Assembly: GCA_022712915.1 (NCBI GenBank)
Contig: JAFLJQ010000191.1
Span: 1 to 37,778 of the forward strand
From: Gammaproteobacteria bacterium
GTDB lineage: Bacteria; Pseudomonadota; Gammaproteobacteria; UBA6429; Thiohalophilaceae
Reading direction: 5' to 3'
DNA length: 37,778 bases
A program made the position numbers and the translations under genes. This document shows, one piece after another, positions 16,893-25,556 of the stretch. How positions within the stretch are numbered: position 1 is the stretch's first letter; every line of letters starts with the position of its first letter. The notes beneath the pieces were generated by a model. The model had not been told where the DNA came from. It made no database searches and was given only the letters and a program-made list of their open reading frames with translations.

Positions 16893-17899
16893 GCTGGCGA
16901 CGTCTATGGGCTATTTTGCGCGCTAGAAACATGGAGTTTTTCCGTGACCGTTCTGCCTTAGGTTGGAATTTCATGTTTCCCATCCTGATTGTGGCGGGAT
17001 TTAGTTTTGCCTTTTCCGGTGAACCCGCCAAGCTTTATAAGGTGGGTGTTTATCAGGATGATAGCACGCCATCATCTTTAGCCTTTTTTGAAACGGATTA
17101 TATTCAGTTTATTACTGTTACTGATTTGGCCCCGGCGATTATAAAAGTGGATCGCCATCAACTGGATATGTTGCTTGATATAAATCAACATAAATTCTGG
17201 ATTAATGAAACTTCTCCAAAAGGATACATACTGGAGCGTGTTTTGCGGGGGGCAGGTGTAACTCACAATCAGTTTGACAAGGCCACGGTCACTGGTCGGG
17301 AAATACGTTATGTGGACTGGGTGCTGCCAGGCGTGCTGGCCATGAATATGATGTTTAGCGCCTTGTTCGGAATTGGTTATGTCATCGTACGCTATCGTAA
17401 AAATGGTGTTTTAAAGCGACTCAAGGCCACACCACTGACCTCGTTTGAATTTCTTGCTGCGCAGATCATCTCCAGATCATGGCTGATTATGCTGATCCTG
17501 ATTCTGGTTTATGTCGGAACCAATTTTTTTATTGATTTTACCATGCATGGTTCCTATGTTCATTTATTTCTGATTTTTTTACTTGGCGCTATCAGTCTTA
17601 TTAGTCTGGGTCTATTGGTTGCGGCTCGCGTAAAGAGTGAGGAGTTGGCTGGCGGCTTGTTAAATTTGATCACCTGGCCAATGATGTTTCTTTCGGGGGT
17701 TTGGTTTTCCACGGAAGGCATTCATCCTGTGTTACAAAAGGTCGCCTTATTCTTTCCGTTAACACATGTACTCTCTGGTGCCAGAGCTATTATGATTGAT
17801 GGAGGTGGTTTACAGGATATCGCCATTCAGTTGATTTCCCTACTTATCATGACGGTAGTATTTCTTATTATTGGTGCGCTGAGTTTTCGTTGGGAATGA
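16889..17899 (+). CDS. ABC-2 type permease
   Basis: 336 residues from a TTG that overlaps the ATPase stop (TTGA), implying translational coupling. One N-terminal membrane helix (about 27-45), a large extracytoplasmic domain (about 50-145) and five C-terminal helices follow the ABC2_membrane layout. The block MTLAR-like RYRKNGVLKRLKATPLTSFEF before the third helix is a family hallmark, as is the MMFLSGVWF turn. It forms the membrane part of the exporter with the preceding ATPase. Substrate unknown. Confidence 0.9.
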   Translation: MSWRRLWAILRARNMEFFRDRSALGWNFMFPILIVAGFSFAFSGEPAKLYKVGVYQDDSTPSSLAFFETDYIQFITVTDLAPAIIKVDRHQLDMLLDINQHKFWINETSPKGYILERVLRGAGVTHNQFDKATVTGREIRYVDWVLPGVLAMNMMFSALFGIGYVIVRYRKNGVLKRLKATPLTSFEFLAAQIISRSWLIMLILILVYVGTNFFIDFTMHGSYVHLFLIFLLGAISLISLGLLVAARVKSEELAGGLLNLITWPMMFLSGVWFSTEGIHPVLQKVALFFPLTHVLSGARAIMIDGGGLQDIAIQLISLLIMTVVFLIIGALSFRWE

Positions 17900-17934
17900 G
17901 CAATCATCGATTTGCTTGCAGAGAGATATAAAAA

Positions 17935-17949
17935 TTTTCTATTAGAAAA
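17935..17949. repeat. 15-bp AT-rich palindrome between convergent genes
   Basis: TTTTCTA, T, TAGAAAA form a perfect inverted repeat in the 68-bp gap between the convergent ABC permease and rluA. It could act as a weak bidirectional terminator, although the stem is AT-rich and no other terminator is visible. Confidence 0.3.
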
Positions 17950-17967
17950 ATGCCCTGGAATTGAGCA

Positions 17968-18621
17968 TTAAAATGGTACTTTATTAGAAAAGTTGATGTG
18001 GACACCTTTATCAGGATGTGCAAACGCCAGATATTGTGCATGTAATAATAATCTATTGGATTTTTGTTGTATTGGCTTAGTTGCGTACAATCCATCTCCG
18101 AGTATGGCATGTCCTATGACTTGCATGTGTACGCGTAATTGATGTGTGCGACCGGTTTGAGGGATGAGTTCGACACGACTAGTGTTGTTAATTTCGTTGT
18201 ATTCAATCACCTTATATGTTGTTAATGCGGGCTTGCCGATATCATGATCTATTTTTTGTAAAGGACGATTGGGCCAGTCGGTGATAAGGGGTTGATTGAT
18301 TTCACCTCTTTGTAGTTTGAGCTTGCCATCGACAATGGCAATGTAAGCTTTATTGATCTGCCTTTTTTCAAACATCATACTGAGCAGGCGCTGTGTGTCT
18401 TTGTTGCGAGCCATGAGTATTAATCCGGAGGTCGCCATGTCGAGTCGATGTACAATAAGGGCTTCTGGATATTCAACCTGTACACGCTTGATCAGACAGT
18501 CTTGTTTATCGACACCTCGGCCGGGTACGGATAATAGCCCGGCAGGTTTATCTAATAGCAACAGACTATCATCAGCATAAATAATATTCAGACCGGTATT
18601 GGCCGGTGGATTATAAAACAT
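17968..18621 (-). CDS. rluA: Dual-specificity rRNA/tRNA pseudouridine synthase RluA
   Basis: 217 residues, the short form without an S4 domain, matching E. coli RluA (219). The catalytic aspartate is D61 in VHRLDMATSG. LLDKPAGLLSVPGRG precedes it, and DWPNRPLQK, GRTHQLRVHM and GHAILGDGLYA follow as in RluA. RluA makes pseudouridine 746 of 23S rRNA and 32 of several tRNAs. It stands alone on the minus strand, convergent with the ABC genes and divergent from the hotdog gene. Confidence 0.93.
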   Translation of the reverse strand: MFYNPPANTGLNIIYADDSLLLLDKPAGLLSVPGRGVDKQDCLIKRVQVEYPEALIVHRLDMATSGLILMARNKDTQRLLSMMFEKRQINKAYIAIVDGKLKLQRGEINQPLITDWPNRPLQKIDHDIGKPALTTYKVIEYNEINNTSRVELIPQTGRTHQLRVHMQVIGHAILGDGLYATKPIQQKSNRLLLHAQYLAFAHPDKGVHINFSNKVPF

Positions 18622-18755
18622 GGTATTTTTATGTTACAGCGTGGTATGTGGGAAAATATTTTTCATGGCAGACACAAATATTGTTTGCCATTATCTAGAC
18701 TATTATAGTGTTAATCAAAATTTTGTGCGGTAATTTATACATTTAGGATGTGAGT

Positions 18756-19238
18756 ATGGCTAAAAATCAACTTGTGATTGGTGACCGTTTATTGAATCTC
18801 TGGCAACGCCTTTCATCTTTGCCGGGTGGCCGCCATGTATTTAGTTTTTTACTAGGCAAATTTGCCCCGTATACGGGCTCCATTGGCGCACTGGTAGACG
18901 ATCTCCGACCGGGTTATGCAAGGGTTGAATTGCGCGACCGACGTAAGGTGCGTAATCATTTAGATTGTATACACGCCATTGCCCTTGTCAATCTGGCAGA
19001 AGTCACGACCGGGCTGGCACTATTGACGGGACTTAAACCGGGTGTTCGTGGCATTATTTGCGGTCTGTCGATTGAGTATTTTAAAAAGGCCCGTGGCCGA
19101 TTGGTCTCGATTGCTGAAACGGTGCAACCTGATGTAGAAGGTGATCTACAGCACGAGGTAATTGCCGAGATAAAAGATCAAAGTGGTGATGTGGTGGCAC
19201 GCTGCACAGCCATGTGGCGTCTGGGAGTAATCCCATGA
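18756..19238 (+). CDS. DUF4442 hotdog-fold protein, thioesterase-like
   Basis: 160 residues from the ATG at 18756, which has an AGGA site 7 bases upstream; a GTG two codons earlier is less well placed. The hotdog fold is visible in RKVRNHLDCIHAIALVNLAE, the long central helix, and in LSIEYFKKARGRLVS. The asparagine-histidine pair is typical of DUF4442, related to acyl-CoA thioesterases such as PaaI. The substrate is unknown. Its stop overlaps the next gene's start (ATGA), so the two proteins likely work together, perhaps on acyl chains. Confidence 0.85.
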   Translation: MAKNQLVIGDRLLNLWQRLSSLPGGRHVFSFLLGKFAPYTGSIGALVDDLRPGYARVELRDRRKVRNHLDCIHAIALVNLAEVTTGLALLTGLKPGVRGIICGLSIEYFKKARGRLVSIAETVQPDVEGDLQHEVIAEIKDQSGDVVARCTAMWRLGVIP

Positions 19239-20209
19239 CCCGGGCTCATACCGCTTTTAGTCGGCAAGCAGGCATTGATGTTCCATTGATCTGCGGCCCC
19301 ATGTATCCGTGTAGTAACCCCGAGTTGGTGGCTGCCGTTTCTGAGGCGGGCGGGATTGGCATCGTCCAGCCTCTCTCTCTTACTTATGTTCATGGCTATG
19401 ATTTTCGTGAAGGTCTGCGCTACATCCGGCAACTCACCGGCAAACCTATCGGCATGAATGCCCTTATAGAACAGTCATCTAAAAAATATCATCAGCGCAT
19501 GCAGGAATGGGTAGATATAGCGCTGGAGGAAGGTGTTTATTTTTTTGTCACCTCTCTGGGCAAACCGGACTGGGTCGTGAAGTGTGTGCATGCTGCTGGT
19601 GGACTGGTTTACCATGATGTCACAGAACGCAAGTGGGCCGAAAAGGGGTTGGCCGGTGGAGTAGATGGATTGATCGCAGTGAATAATCGGGCTGGTGGTC
19701 ATGCTGGGGGCAAGAGTGCAGAACAGTTATATGCAGAACTTGAAGATCTTAAGCTACCATTGATCTGTGCTGGTGGGATAGGCAATGAAGTAGATTTTGT
19801 TGAGGCCTTAAAACTTGGCTATGCCGGAGTACAAATGGGCACACGTTTTATTGCCACAGAAGAATGCACTGCCAGTGATAGTTATAAAAAAGCGATTCTA
19901 GACGCCAAAGAAAAAGACATTGTGCATAGCGAACGTATCACTGGCGTACCAGTGGCGGTGATCAAGACCGCTTTTATCGAGCGCGTCGGACTCAAAGCCG
20001 GCCTTTTTGCACGCTGGATGTTAAAAGGTCACAAAACCAAACGCATTATGCGCATGGTTTATGCACTACGTTCCTTGTATCAACTTAAACATGCCTCGCT
20101 GGATAAAACCGGTCGTAAAGATTACTGGCAGGCAGGCAAAAGTGTTGAACATATTGATATGGTTGAGCCGGCTGAAACTATTGTGCAACGCTTTTCAGAC
20201 AAATTATAG
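19235..20209 (+). CDS. Nitronate monooxygenase family flavoprotein
   Basis: 324 residues from the ATG that overlaps the upstream stop by 4 bases. The TIM-barrel FMN enzyme features are CGPMYPCSNPELVAAVSEAGGIG at the start (a 2-nitropropane dioxygenase-like opening), AVNNRAGGHAGGKSAEQL with the catalytic-region histidine, and CAGGIGNEV plus GVQMGTRFIATEEC for phosphate binding. Annotated members oxidise nitronates, but many relatives are enoyl reductases (FabK-like). Coupling to a hotdog thioesterase-like gene makes a lipid or polyketide-type reaction worth considering. The C-terminal 60 residues are less typical. Confidence 0.85.
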   Translation: MTRAHTAFSRQAGIDVPLICGPMYPCSNPELVAAVSEAGGIGIVQPLSLTYVHGYDFREGLRYIRQLTGKPIGMNALIEQSSKKYHQRMQEWVDIALEEGVYFFVTSLGKPDWVVKCVHAAGGLVYHDVTERKWAEKGLAGGVDGLIAVNNRAGGHAGGKSAEQLYAELEDLKLPLICAGGIGNEVDFVEALKLGYAGVQMGTRFIATEECTASDSYKKAILDAKEKDIVHSERITGVPVAVIKTAFIERVGLKAGLFARWMLKGHKTKRIMRMVYALRSLYQLKHASLDKTGRKDYWQAGKSVEHIDMVEPAETIVQRFSDKL

Positions 20210-20697
20210 TAATATTAAATAATAATTAAACCGAAAATAAATCTGTCACCATGACAGCAACACATGAAAATTATGTTGTTGATGTGATGTTTTCATTCAA
20301 TCTGCGCTAACGTATATCCTGAAGCGTATGGTAAGGCTAGTTAAACGCACTACTTCTTTTTCTCGTAACATCATTACCTTTCTCATGACGCATGCCGATA
20401 GAAATGATCGACGTGCAAGTCATACGAAGTTGGTTTGCCTTGTTGTAAGTCAAGCCACTCATCTTTGATTTTATGTTTGTTTTCAAAATATCTGTCTCTG
20501 TTATTTTAAAAATGACAAATCAATATGGTTGACATAACAACTGCCAGTAATAGGTTAAATATTGATTTCGCTTAGGGGTGGCTTTATTTAGGGCGTGATA
20601 TAGATGTTTGAGTCTCTAGTTTTTCACGAAAATTGCTTTTAAATAACATTGATTGCGTTAATAAAAACCAGGGTGTTTGCAATGAATTTGGTATGAC

Positions 20698-20713
20698 GTT
20701 TGTCGTGACAAAC
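20698..20713. promoter_or_regulatory. Operator-like palindrome in the long gap
   Basis: GTTTGTC and GACAAAC are perfect 7-bp arms around GT. No T run follows. It lies 197 bp before the candidate small gene and about 770 bp before the sensor kinase, with no regulator gene adjacent. It may be a protein-binding site for an unlinked regulator. Confidence 0.35.
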
Positions 20714-20909
20714 ATTAATGTACTTAAAATATAAGCCATAAAAGATGCAAGGGTAGGGCTAGTTGTTTTGTTTATAGGTTCCCTTTATGTGTTTTAGCTG
20801 AATGAGAGTATTCCTGAAGTATTTAGGTTTATTATATTAGCCCCCTTCACCACAAGCCTTTAATTAACAGGGTGATGATGGTTTATCTACATTAATTTTC
20901 AGGAGACAA

Positions 20910-20984
20910 ATGAATTGGTATGTTTATGATTTGAATATTTTAAAAATAGCATTGTTTCTTTTTTATTTATGGCCGTTATTATAA
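20910..20984 (+). CDS. Candidate 24-residue hydrophobic small protein
   Basis: An AGGAG site five bases before the ATG opens a 24-codon frame whose product begins MNWYVYDLNILK and continues as a hydrophobic stretch with many L, F and Y residues to WPLL. That fits a single-pass membrane microprotein. A terminator-like hairpin begins about 55 bp after the stop. The ribosome site, membrane character and terminator together make a self-contained unit. Length alone gives no statistical support, and no homologue is known to me. Confidence 0.35.
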   Translation: MNWYVYDLNILKIALFLFYLWPLL

Positions 20985-21032
20985 ATGAAAATTAATTTTT
21001 TAGTTAGTTGAGAACATGCAATATTTTTGTGC

Positions 21033-21060
21033 AAAAAGCTTCGCAGTTTGCGAATTTTTT
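21033..21060 (+). terminator. Terminator-like hairpin after the candidate small gene
   Basis: TTCGC and GCGAA form a 5-bp stem (21040-21054) with a 5-base loop, preceded by an A run and followed by six T residues, so A-U pairs may extend it. The stem is short but the layout is that of an intrinsic terminator. Confidence 0.5.
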
Positions 21061-21482
21061 GTTTTGTCTTCTAGTGACGCACATATTCCATTGAATATCA
21101 ACTAATGAAATGCTGGCCTGTCATTTGCATAGGTGTATAGAAATTTAACCTCTGTCGAAGGAATGCATTTTAAGGGTAAAGAATATCATGAATGAGTTGG
21201 TTGTTTTTGTTGAGAAAAACAGCAGGCACCGTGATCTATAAAGTTTATGTAATAAGTTATTAGATAGGCCATGGTGTTGCACTGAACGATTTTTACCATA
21301 GCCCTGGATGCCTTTAGCCGTACCTTTATTATCAGGGCGATGCAGCGAATTGTTAATCATTGTTAATGATCAGGTACGAATCATCTACACCTATGAAACT
21401 ACGGTGAATCAGGCCAATGCCAGGCCAGAAAGGACGGCTGAAATAGAGTAATAGTTTAACTGCGGGACAACAGGAGAAAAAC

Positions 21483-24476
21483 GTGAATTCAGATCAAACT
21501 ACAAACAGTGCTGTTGGGGGTATCACGATTGATGCTTCCGGCACTATCAAATCTTTTGATGCTATGGCGGAATCCATATTTGGTTATTCGGCATCTCAGG
21601 TTGTTGGTTGTAATGTGATGATGCTGATGCCAGAGCCGTACCATTCGGAACACGATGGTTATTTGCAACGTTATATGCACGAAAGCGCGCCTCGAGTGAT
21701 CGGCAAAGGCCGTGAAGTGATTGGTCTGCGTAAAGATGGTACAACCTTTCCGCTGTGGCTGGCGGTAAATGAGGTGCGACTCGGGGAGGAGCGTATTTTT
21801 GTCGGCTCCGTTGTTGATCTCTCCGGAAGTAAGGCGATAGAGGCCGGTCTTGCTCGTAGTCTGGAAGTAACCCGGGCGATACTTGATACGGCAGTGAATC
21901 CTATCATTACGATTGATAGTGACGGTAGCATCCGTTCTTTTAATCCGGCCGCTGAACAGCTTTTTGGTTACGATACTGAAGAGGTTATCAACCAAAATAT
22001 TAATCGACTCATGCCCGAACCTTATCATTCGGAACATGATGATTATCTGAGTCGTTATCTCAATGGTGGCGCGCCTCGAGTGATTGGTACGGGGCGTGAT
22101 GTAGAGGGACGTCGTAAAGATGGCTCCACTTTTCCAATGCTGCTCTCTGTTGGGGTCATGGATGTGGCCGATGGAAAAATGTTTGTCGGTATTATTGCCG
22201 ATATCACCCAACAAAAGTTGGCTGAAGAAGAGCTGCGGCAACACCGCGATCACCTGGAAAAACTGGTGGCCCTGGCCACGGCCGAGGTCAAAGCGATTGT
22301 GCAGACGGCGGTTAGCGGTATTGTGACGATTGATGAGTCAGGCATTATTCATGTCTTTAATCCCTCCGCAGAGGCGCTGTTTGGCTGGAAGGGCGAAGAA
22401 GTGGTAGGAAAAAATGTCTCCCTACTGATGGACGATTTACAAGCCTCACAACATGATGCCCATCTCAATCGTTTTCTTGAAACAGGCGAGGCCCGTATCA
22501 TCGGTATCGGCCGGGAAATAACCGCCAAACGTAAGGACGGTACTACTTTTCCCGCCTATCTGGCCGTAGGCCATACCCAGCTAGAGAATAGTCATCGTCT
22601 TTTTGTGGCGTTCATCGCCGACATCAGTGAACAAAAACGCAATGAAGAGGCGCTCAGACAGGCGAAGGAAGAGGCTGAAGCAGGCGCACAGGCAAAGGCG
22701 GCCTTTCTAGCCAATATGAGCCATGAAATTCGCACCCCCATGAACGCCATCATGGGCTTTGCCGAGGTGGTACTCAAGGCCCCTGAACTGGCACCGGAAA
22801 CGAAGGGCTATGTGCGGACGATTCTGAATTCCTCCAAATCACTATTGGGGCTTATCAACGATATTCTGGATGTATCTAAATTGGAAAGTGGCAAGTTTGC
22901 CCTGGAGACAGTCTGCTTTCATCTACCTAATGCCCTGGCAGAAGCCATGCGCACAGTGGAACAACAGGCGGCGGAAAAGGGCTTGAGTATACAGATTGAA
23001 TATGATCCGGCCTTGCCGATGCGTTTTATGGGGGATCCCTCTCGCTTGCGGCAAGTGGTGCTGAACCTGGTGGGCAACGCCATTAAGTTTACCGACAGCG
23101 GTGGGATTACCTTTCGTGTGCAGGATGGTGAAGAAGCGGATCAGCTTCATTTTTCCATTGCCGATACCGGTATCGGCATGAGTCCGGAACAGGCGGGGAA
23201 GGTGTTTGATTCATTCTCCCAGGCTGACAGTTCAACGACCCGCCGTTTTGGTGGCACGGGACTTGGCACTACGATATCCCTGCAGATTGTGGAACTGATG
23301 GGGGGTAAAATATGGGTCGAGAGTGAACAGGGAAAGGGATCGATATTCCACTTTACCGGCCGCATGCCTGAGGCAGAGAATATTGATGGCTGTTTGTATG
23401 AAGCGGTCAGCTCTGTGATGGAAGAATATGTTTCTCCACGCCTGTTTCGTGTCCTGGTGGCTGAGGATATTGAGGAGAATGCTACCCTGGTGACACTGCG
23501 CCTGGGACAACAGGGCCACGAGGTTCTCTGGGTGAAAAACGGCCTTGAAGCTGTCGAGGCCTTTCGCACCGGCCAGCATGATCTGATCCTCATGGATGTC
23601 ATGATGCCCGAGCTGGATGGCCTGAATGCAACCCGTAGGATTCGTGAACTGGAACAGGGAACTCAAACCCCTATTCCAATCCTGGCGCTGACTGCCAGCG
23701 TTATGCGTGAAGATCATGACAAATGTCTGGCAGCAGGTATGAATAGTGTTGAAGCGAAGCCTATTGATTTCGATGCCCTATTTACGGCTATGGAACAGAG
23801 TGTCTCTGAAGGGGTCGGTAGGCCCAATACCAGTCGCAGAATTGGAATCGATCATAGTGCCGAGGTCGATCTTTCACCGCTGCAAGGGGTTGCGGATGTT
23901 TCAAAAGCCCTGAGTACCTGGCGTGATCCTCGTGCCTATGCCAAGGCATTAATCTCTTTTGCGGCTGAGCGGGCAAACGATGCGACAGAAATGGCGCGTC
24001 TATTGAATACTCATCCTGATGATGTCCAACCGGCGCGGGCCGTGGCCCATGCACTGAAAGGCGTGGCAGGCAATCTGGCCATTGAGCAGGTCGCCCAGTC
24101 GGCCATCAACGTTGACACCGCATTAAAATCTGAGCAACGGCCGCAGGCCTTTGAAAAGATAGAAGCACTTGCTTTGTCTCTGGCGGTGGCTGTCAGCGCA
24201 ATTGGTGAGCTTAATTTGCCAGATGCCATTTCTGTTCCCCTTAAACCATTCGACCCTGCTGTAGTCGGCCGTTTGGTGCAAGAACTGTTGTTGGTGTTGA
24301 ATGAACTTAACCCGGATAGCGCTGAGCCGGTGTTAACTCAACTTGGTGAATATATCAGTGATGTCGACCTCGCACCTATTCGTCGTGAAATAGACGTATT
24401 TGATTTTGACTCGGCTAAAAATAAAATGCACTCCCTCGCTGAAAAGCTGGGTTTGAGTTTGATAGATAAGGCCTAA
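21483..24476 (+). CDS. Hybrid histidine kinase: PAS-PAS-PAS-HisKA-HATPase-REC-HPt
   Basis: 997 residues from a GTG with AGGAG six bases upstream; no signal peptide or membrane helix, so cytoplasmic. Three PAS repeats (about 8-120, 133-247, 270-388) resemble the FixL haem PAS. Each keeps the FixL proximal His and two Arg at +6 and +20: H57/R63/R77, H185/R191/R205, H324/R330/R344. Then come the phosphorylated H414 (NMSHEIRTPM), ATP-binding boxes N532, DTGIGM (561-566) and GTGLG (591-595), a receiver with D705 and K759, and an HPt domain with H856 (AHALKG). It is the first gene of an operon with an HD-GYP regulator 10 bp downstream. Haem binding is an inference. Confidence 0.95.
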   Translation: MNSDQTTNSAVGGITIDASGTIKSFDAMAESIFGYSASQVVGCNVMMLMPEPYHSEHDGYLQRYMHESAPRVIGKGREVIGLRKDGTTFPLWLAVNEVRLGEERIFVGSVVDLSGSKAIEAGLARSLEVTRAILDTAVNPIITIDSDGSIRSFNPAAEQLFGYDTEEVINQNINRLMPEPYHSEHDDYLSRYLNGGAPRVIGTGRDVEGRRKDGSTFPMLLSVGVMDVADGKMFVGIIADITQQKLAEEELRQHRDHLEKLVALATAEVKAIVQTAVSGIVTIDESGIIHVFNPSAEALFGWKGEEVVGKNVSLLMDDLQASQHDAHLNRFLETGEARIIGIGREITAKRKDGTTFPAYLAVGHTQLENSHRLFVAFIADISEQKRNEEALRQAKEEAEAGAQAKAAFLANMSHEIRTPMNAIMGFAEVVLKAPELAPETKGYVRTILNSSKSLLGLINDILDVSKLESGKFALETVCFHLPNALAEAMRTVEQQAAEKGLSIQIEYDPALPMRFMGDPSRLRQVVLNLVGNAIKFTDSGGITFRVQDGEEADQLHFSIADTGIGMSPEQAGKVFDSFSQADSSTTRRFGGTGLGTTISLQIVELMGGKIWVESEQGKGSIFHFTGRMPEAENIDGCLYEAVSSVMEEYVSPRLFRVLVAEDIEENATLVTLRLGQQGHEVLWVKNGLEAVEAFRTGQHDLILMDVMMPELDGLNATRRIRELEQGTQTPIPILALTASVMREDHDKCLAAGMNSVEAKPIDFDALFTAMEQSVSEGVGRPNTSRRIGIDHSAEVDLSPLQGVADVSKALSTWRDPRAYAKALISFAAERANDATEMARLLNTHPDDVQPARAVAHALKGVAGNLAIEQVAQSAINVDTALKSEQRPQAFEKIEALALSLAVAVSAIGELNLPDAISVPLKPFDPAVVGRLVQELLLVLNELNPDSAEPVLTQLGEYISDVDLAPIRREIDVFDFDSAKNKMHSLAEKLGLSLIDKA

Positions 24477-24486
24477 GAGAGGTGAA

Positions 24487-25473
24487 ATGATGAAAAAAAT
24501 TCTTCTTGTTGATGATGAGCCCAACAACTTACAGTTGTTGAAGCAGATCCTAAAGGAACACTATCAACTCATTTTTGCCACCAGTGGGGAAAAGGCTCTT
24601 AGCGTGGTAGTCGAGCATGGCCCCGATCTGGTGTTGCTGGATATCATGATGCCGGGCATGAGTGGTTATGAAGTGTGTGAGAAGCTGAAGGCCAACCCTT
24701 CAACCACAAATATTCCGGTAATTTTTGTTACCGCCATGAGTGAAGTCGAAGATGAAGCCAGAGGCTTCGATGCCGGTGCGGTGGATTATATTCAAAAACC
24801 TGTATCAGGTGCCATCGTGTTACGGCGGGTGCAAACTCACCTGTCATTGGTACGGGCCAAAGAGCTCGATGATAATCAACGGGCGGCGATCTTTATGCTC
24901 GGTGAGGCTGGACACTATAATGATACCGATACGGGTGAGCATATCTGGCGAATGTCGGCTTATGCCCGTGCCATTGCCGAGGCAGCGGGATGGGATCATG
25001 ATATTGCTGAGCGCTTGGAACTGGCAGCACCCATGCATGATACGGGCAAGATTGGTATTCCTGATGAAATACTAAAAGCACCACGCAAACTGACACCGGA
25101 AGAATGGCAGATAATGAAAACCCATTCTGAAATCGGCAGCCGGATCCTCAGTATGAGTCGTAATCCTATTTTTAGTTTGGCAGCAGAAGTTGCACTTTAT
25201 CATCATGAGAAATGGGATGGCAGTGGATATCCCAAGGGCTTGTCTGGTGAGGATATTCCTGAATCTGCGCGCATTGTTGCTATTGCCGATGTGTTTGATG
25301 CACTGACCATGAAACGCCCGTATAAAGAGGCGTGGCCTCTGGAAAAGGCTTTTGCGACCATCAAACAAGATGCAGGTACACACTTTGATCAACAGCTGGT
25401 TAATCTTTTCATAGATATTCAGTCAAAGATTCTTCAAATCAAGGAAGAATGGGATGCCAAAGAGATATTGTAA
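24487..25473 (+). CDS. Response regulator with HD-GYP domain (RpfG type)
   Basis: 328 residues. The receiver (1-120) has the acidic pair D9/D10, phospho-acceptor D52 and K104. The HD-GYP domain (about 130-325) keeps the metal pair H184-D185 in MHDTGKIGIPD and HHEKWDGSGYP at 239-249, so it should hydrolyse cyclic di-GMP. It starts 10 bp after the hybrid kinase, from one of two adjacent ATG codons, and is its likely phosphorylation partner. Together they would turn the PAS signal into c-di-GMP breakdown. A bidirectional terminator follows. Confidence 0.95.
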   Translation: MMKKILLVDDEPNNLQLLKQILKEHYQLIFATSGEKALSVVVEHGPDLVLLDIMMPGMSGYEVCEKLKANPSTTNIPVIFVTAMSEVEDEARGFDAGAVDYIQKPVSGAIVLRRVQTHLSLVRAKELDDNQRAAIFMLGEAGHYNDTDTGEHIWRMSAYARAIAEAAGWDHDIAERLELAAPMHDTGKIGIPDEILKAPRKLTPEEWQIMKTHSEIGSRILSMSRNPIFSLAAEVALYHHEKWDGSGYPKGLSGEDIPESARIVAIADVFDALTMKRPYKEAWPLEKAFATIKQDAGTHFDQQLVNLFIDIQSKILQIKEEWDAKEIL

Positions 25474-25504
25474 TTTGTCGTTATGTTATTACCTGAGGTC
25501 ATAA

Positions 25505-25529
25505 AAAAGGCCTCTAAAAGAGGCCTTTT
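25505..25529. terminator. Bidirectional intrinsic terminator
   Basis: AAAAGGCCTCT, a 3-base loop, then AGAGGCCTTTT form a perfect stem with an A run on one side and a T run on the other. It lies in the 83-bp gap between the convergent HD-GYP and rpoH genes and can stop transcription from both sides. Confidence 0.93.
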
Positions 25530-25556
25530 CCAATAACTTAAAACAATATACTACGT

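Larger units (their letters stand above)
20210..21482. other. 1.27-kb intergenic region upstream of the sensor-kinase operon
   Basis: AT-rich and without a gene of normal size. It holds a small inverted repeat (CTGTCA-CCA-TGACAG at 20243-20257), an operator-like palindrome at 20698-20713, a possible 24-codon gene at 20910-20984 with a terminator-like hairpin after it, and a direct repeat of ATTGTTAAT at about 21349-21367. The kinase promoter must lie near the 3-prime end. A 71-codon minus-strand frame at 21145-21360 resembles nothing I know. Confidence 0.6.

Noticed and set aside
21145-21360. 71-codon minus-strand frame in the long gap
   Set aside because: No ribosome site, no recognisable motif and an odd composition; probably chance.
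21489-22253. 254-codon open frame antisense to the first PAS repeats of the kinase
   Set aside because: It lies wholly opposite a strongly supported coding region, and its product has no recognisable domain. Long antisense frames arise from codon bias in repeated PAS sequence.
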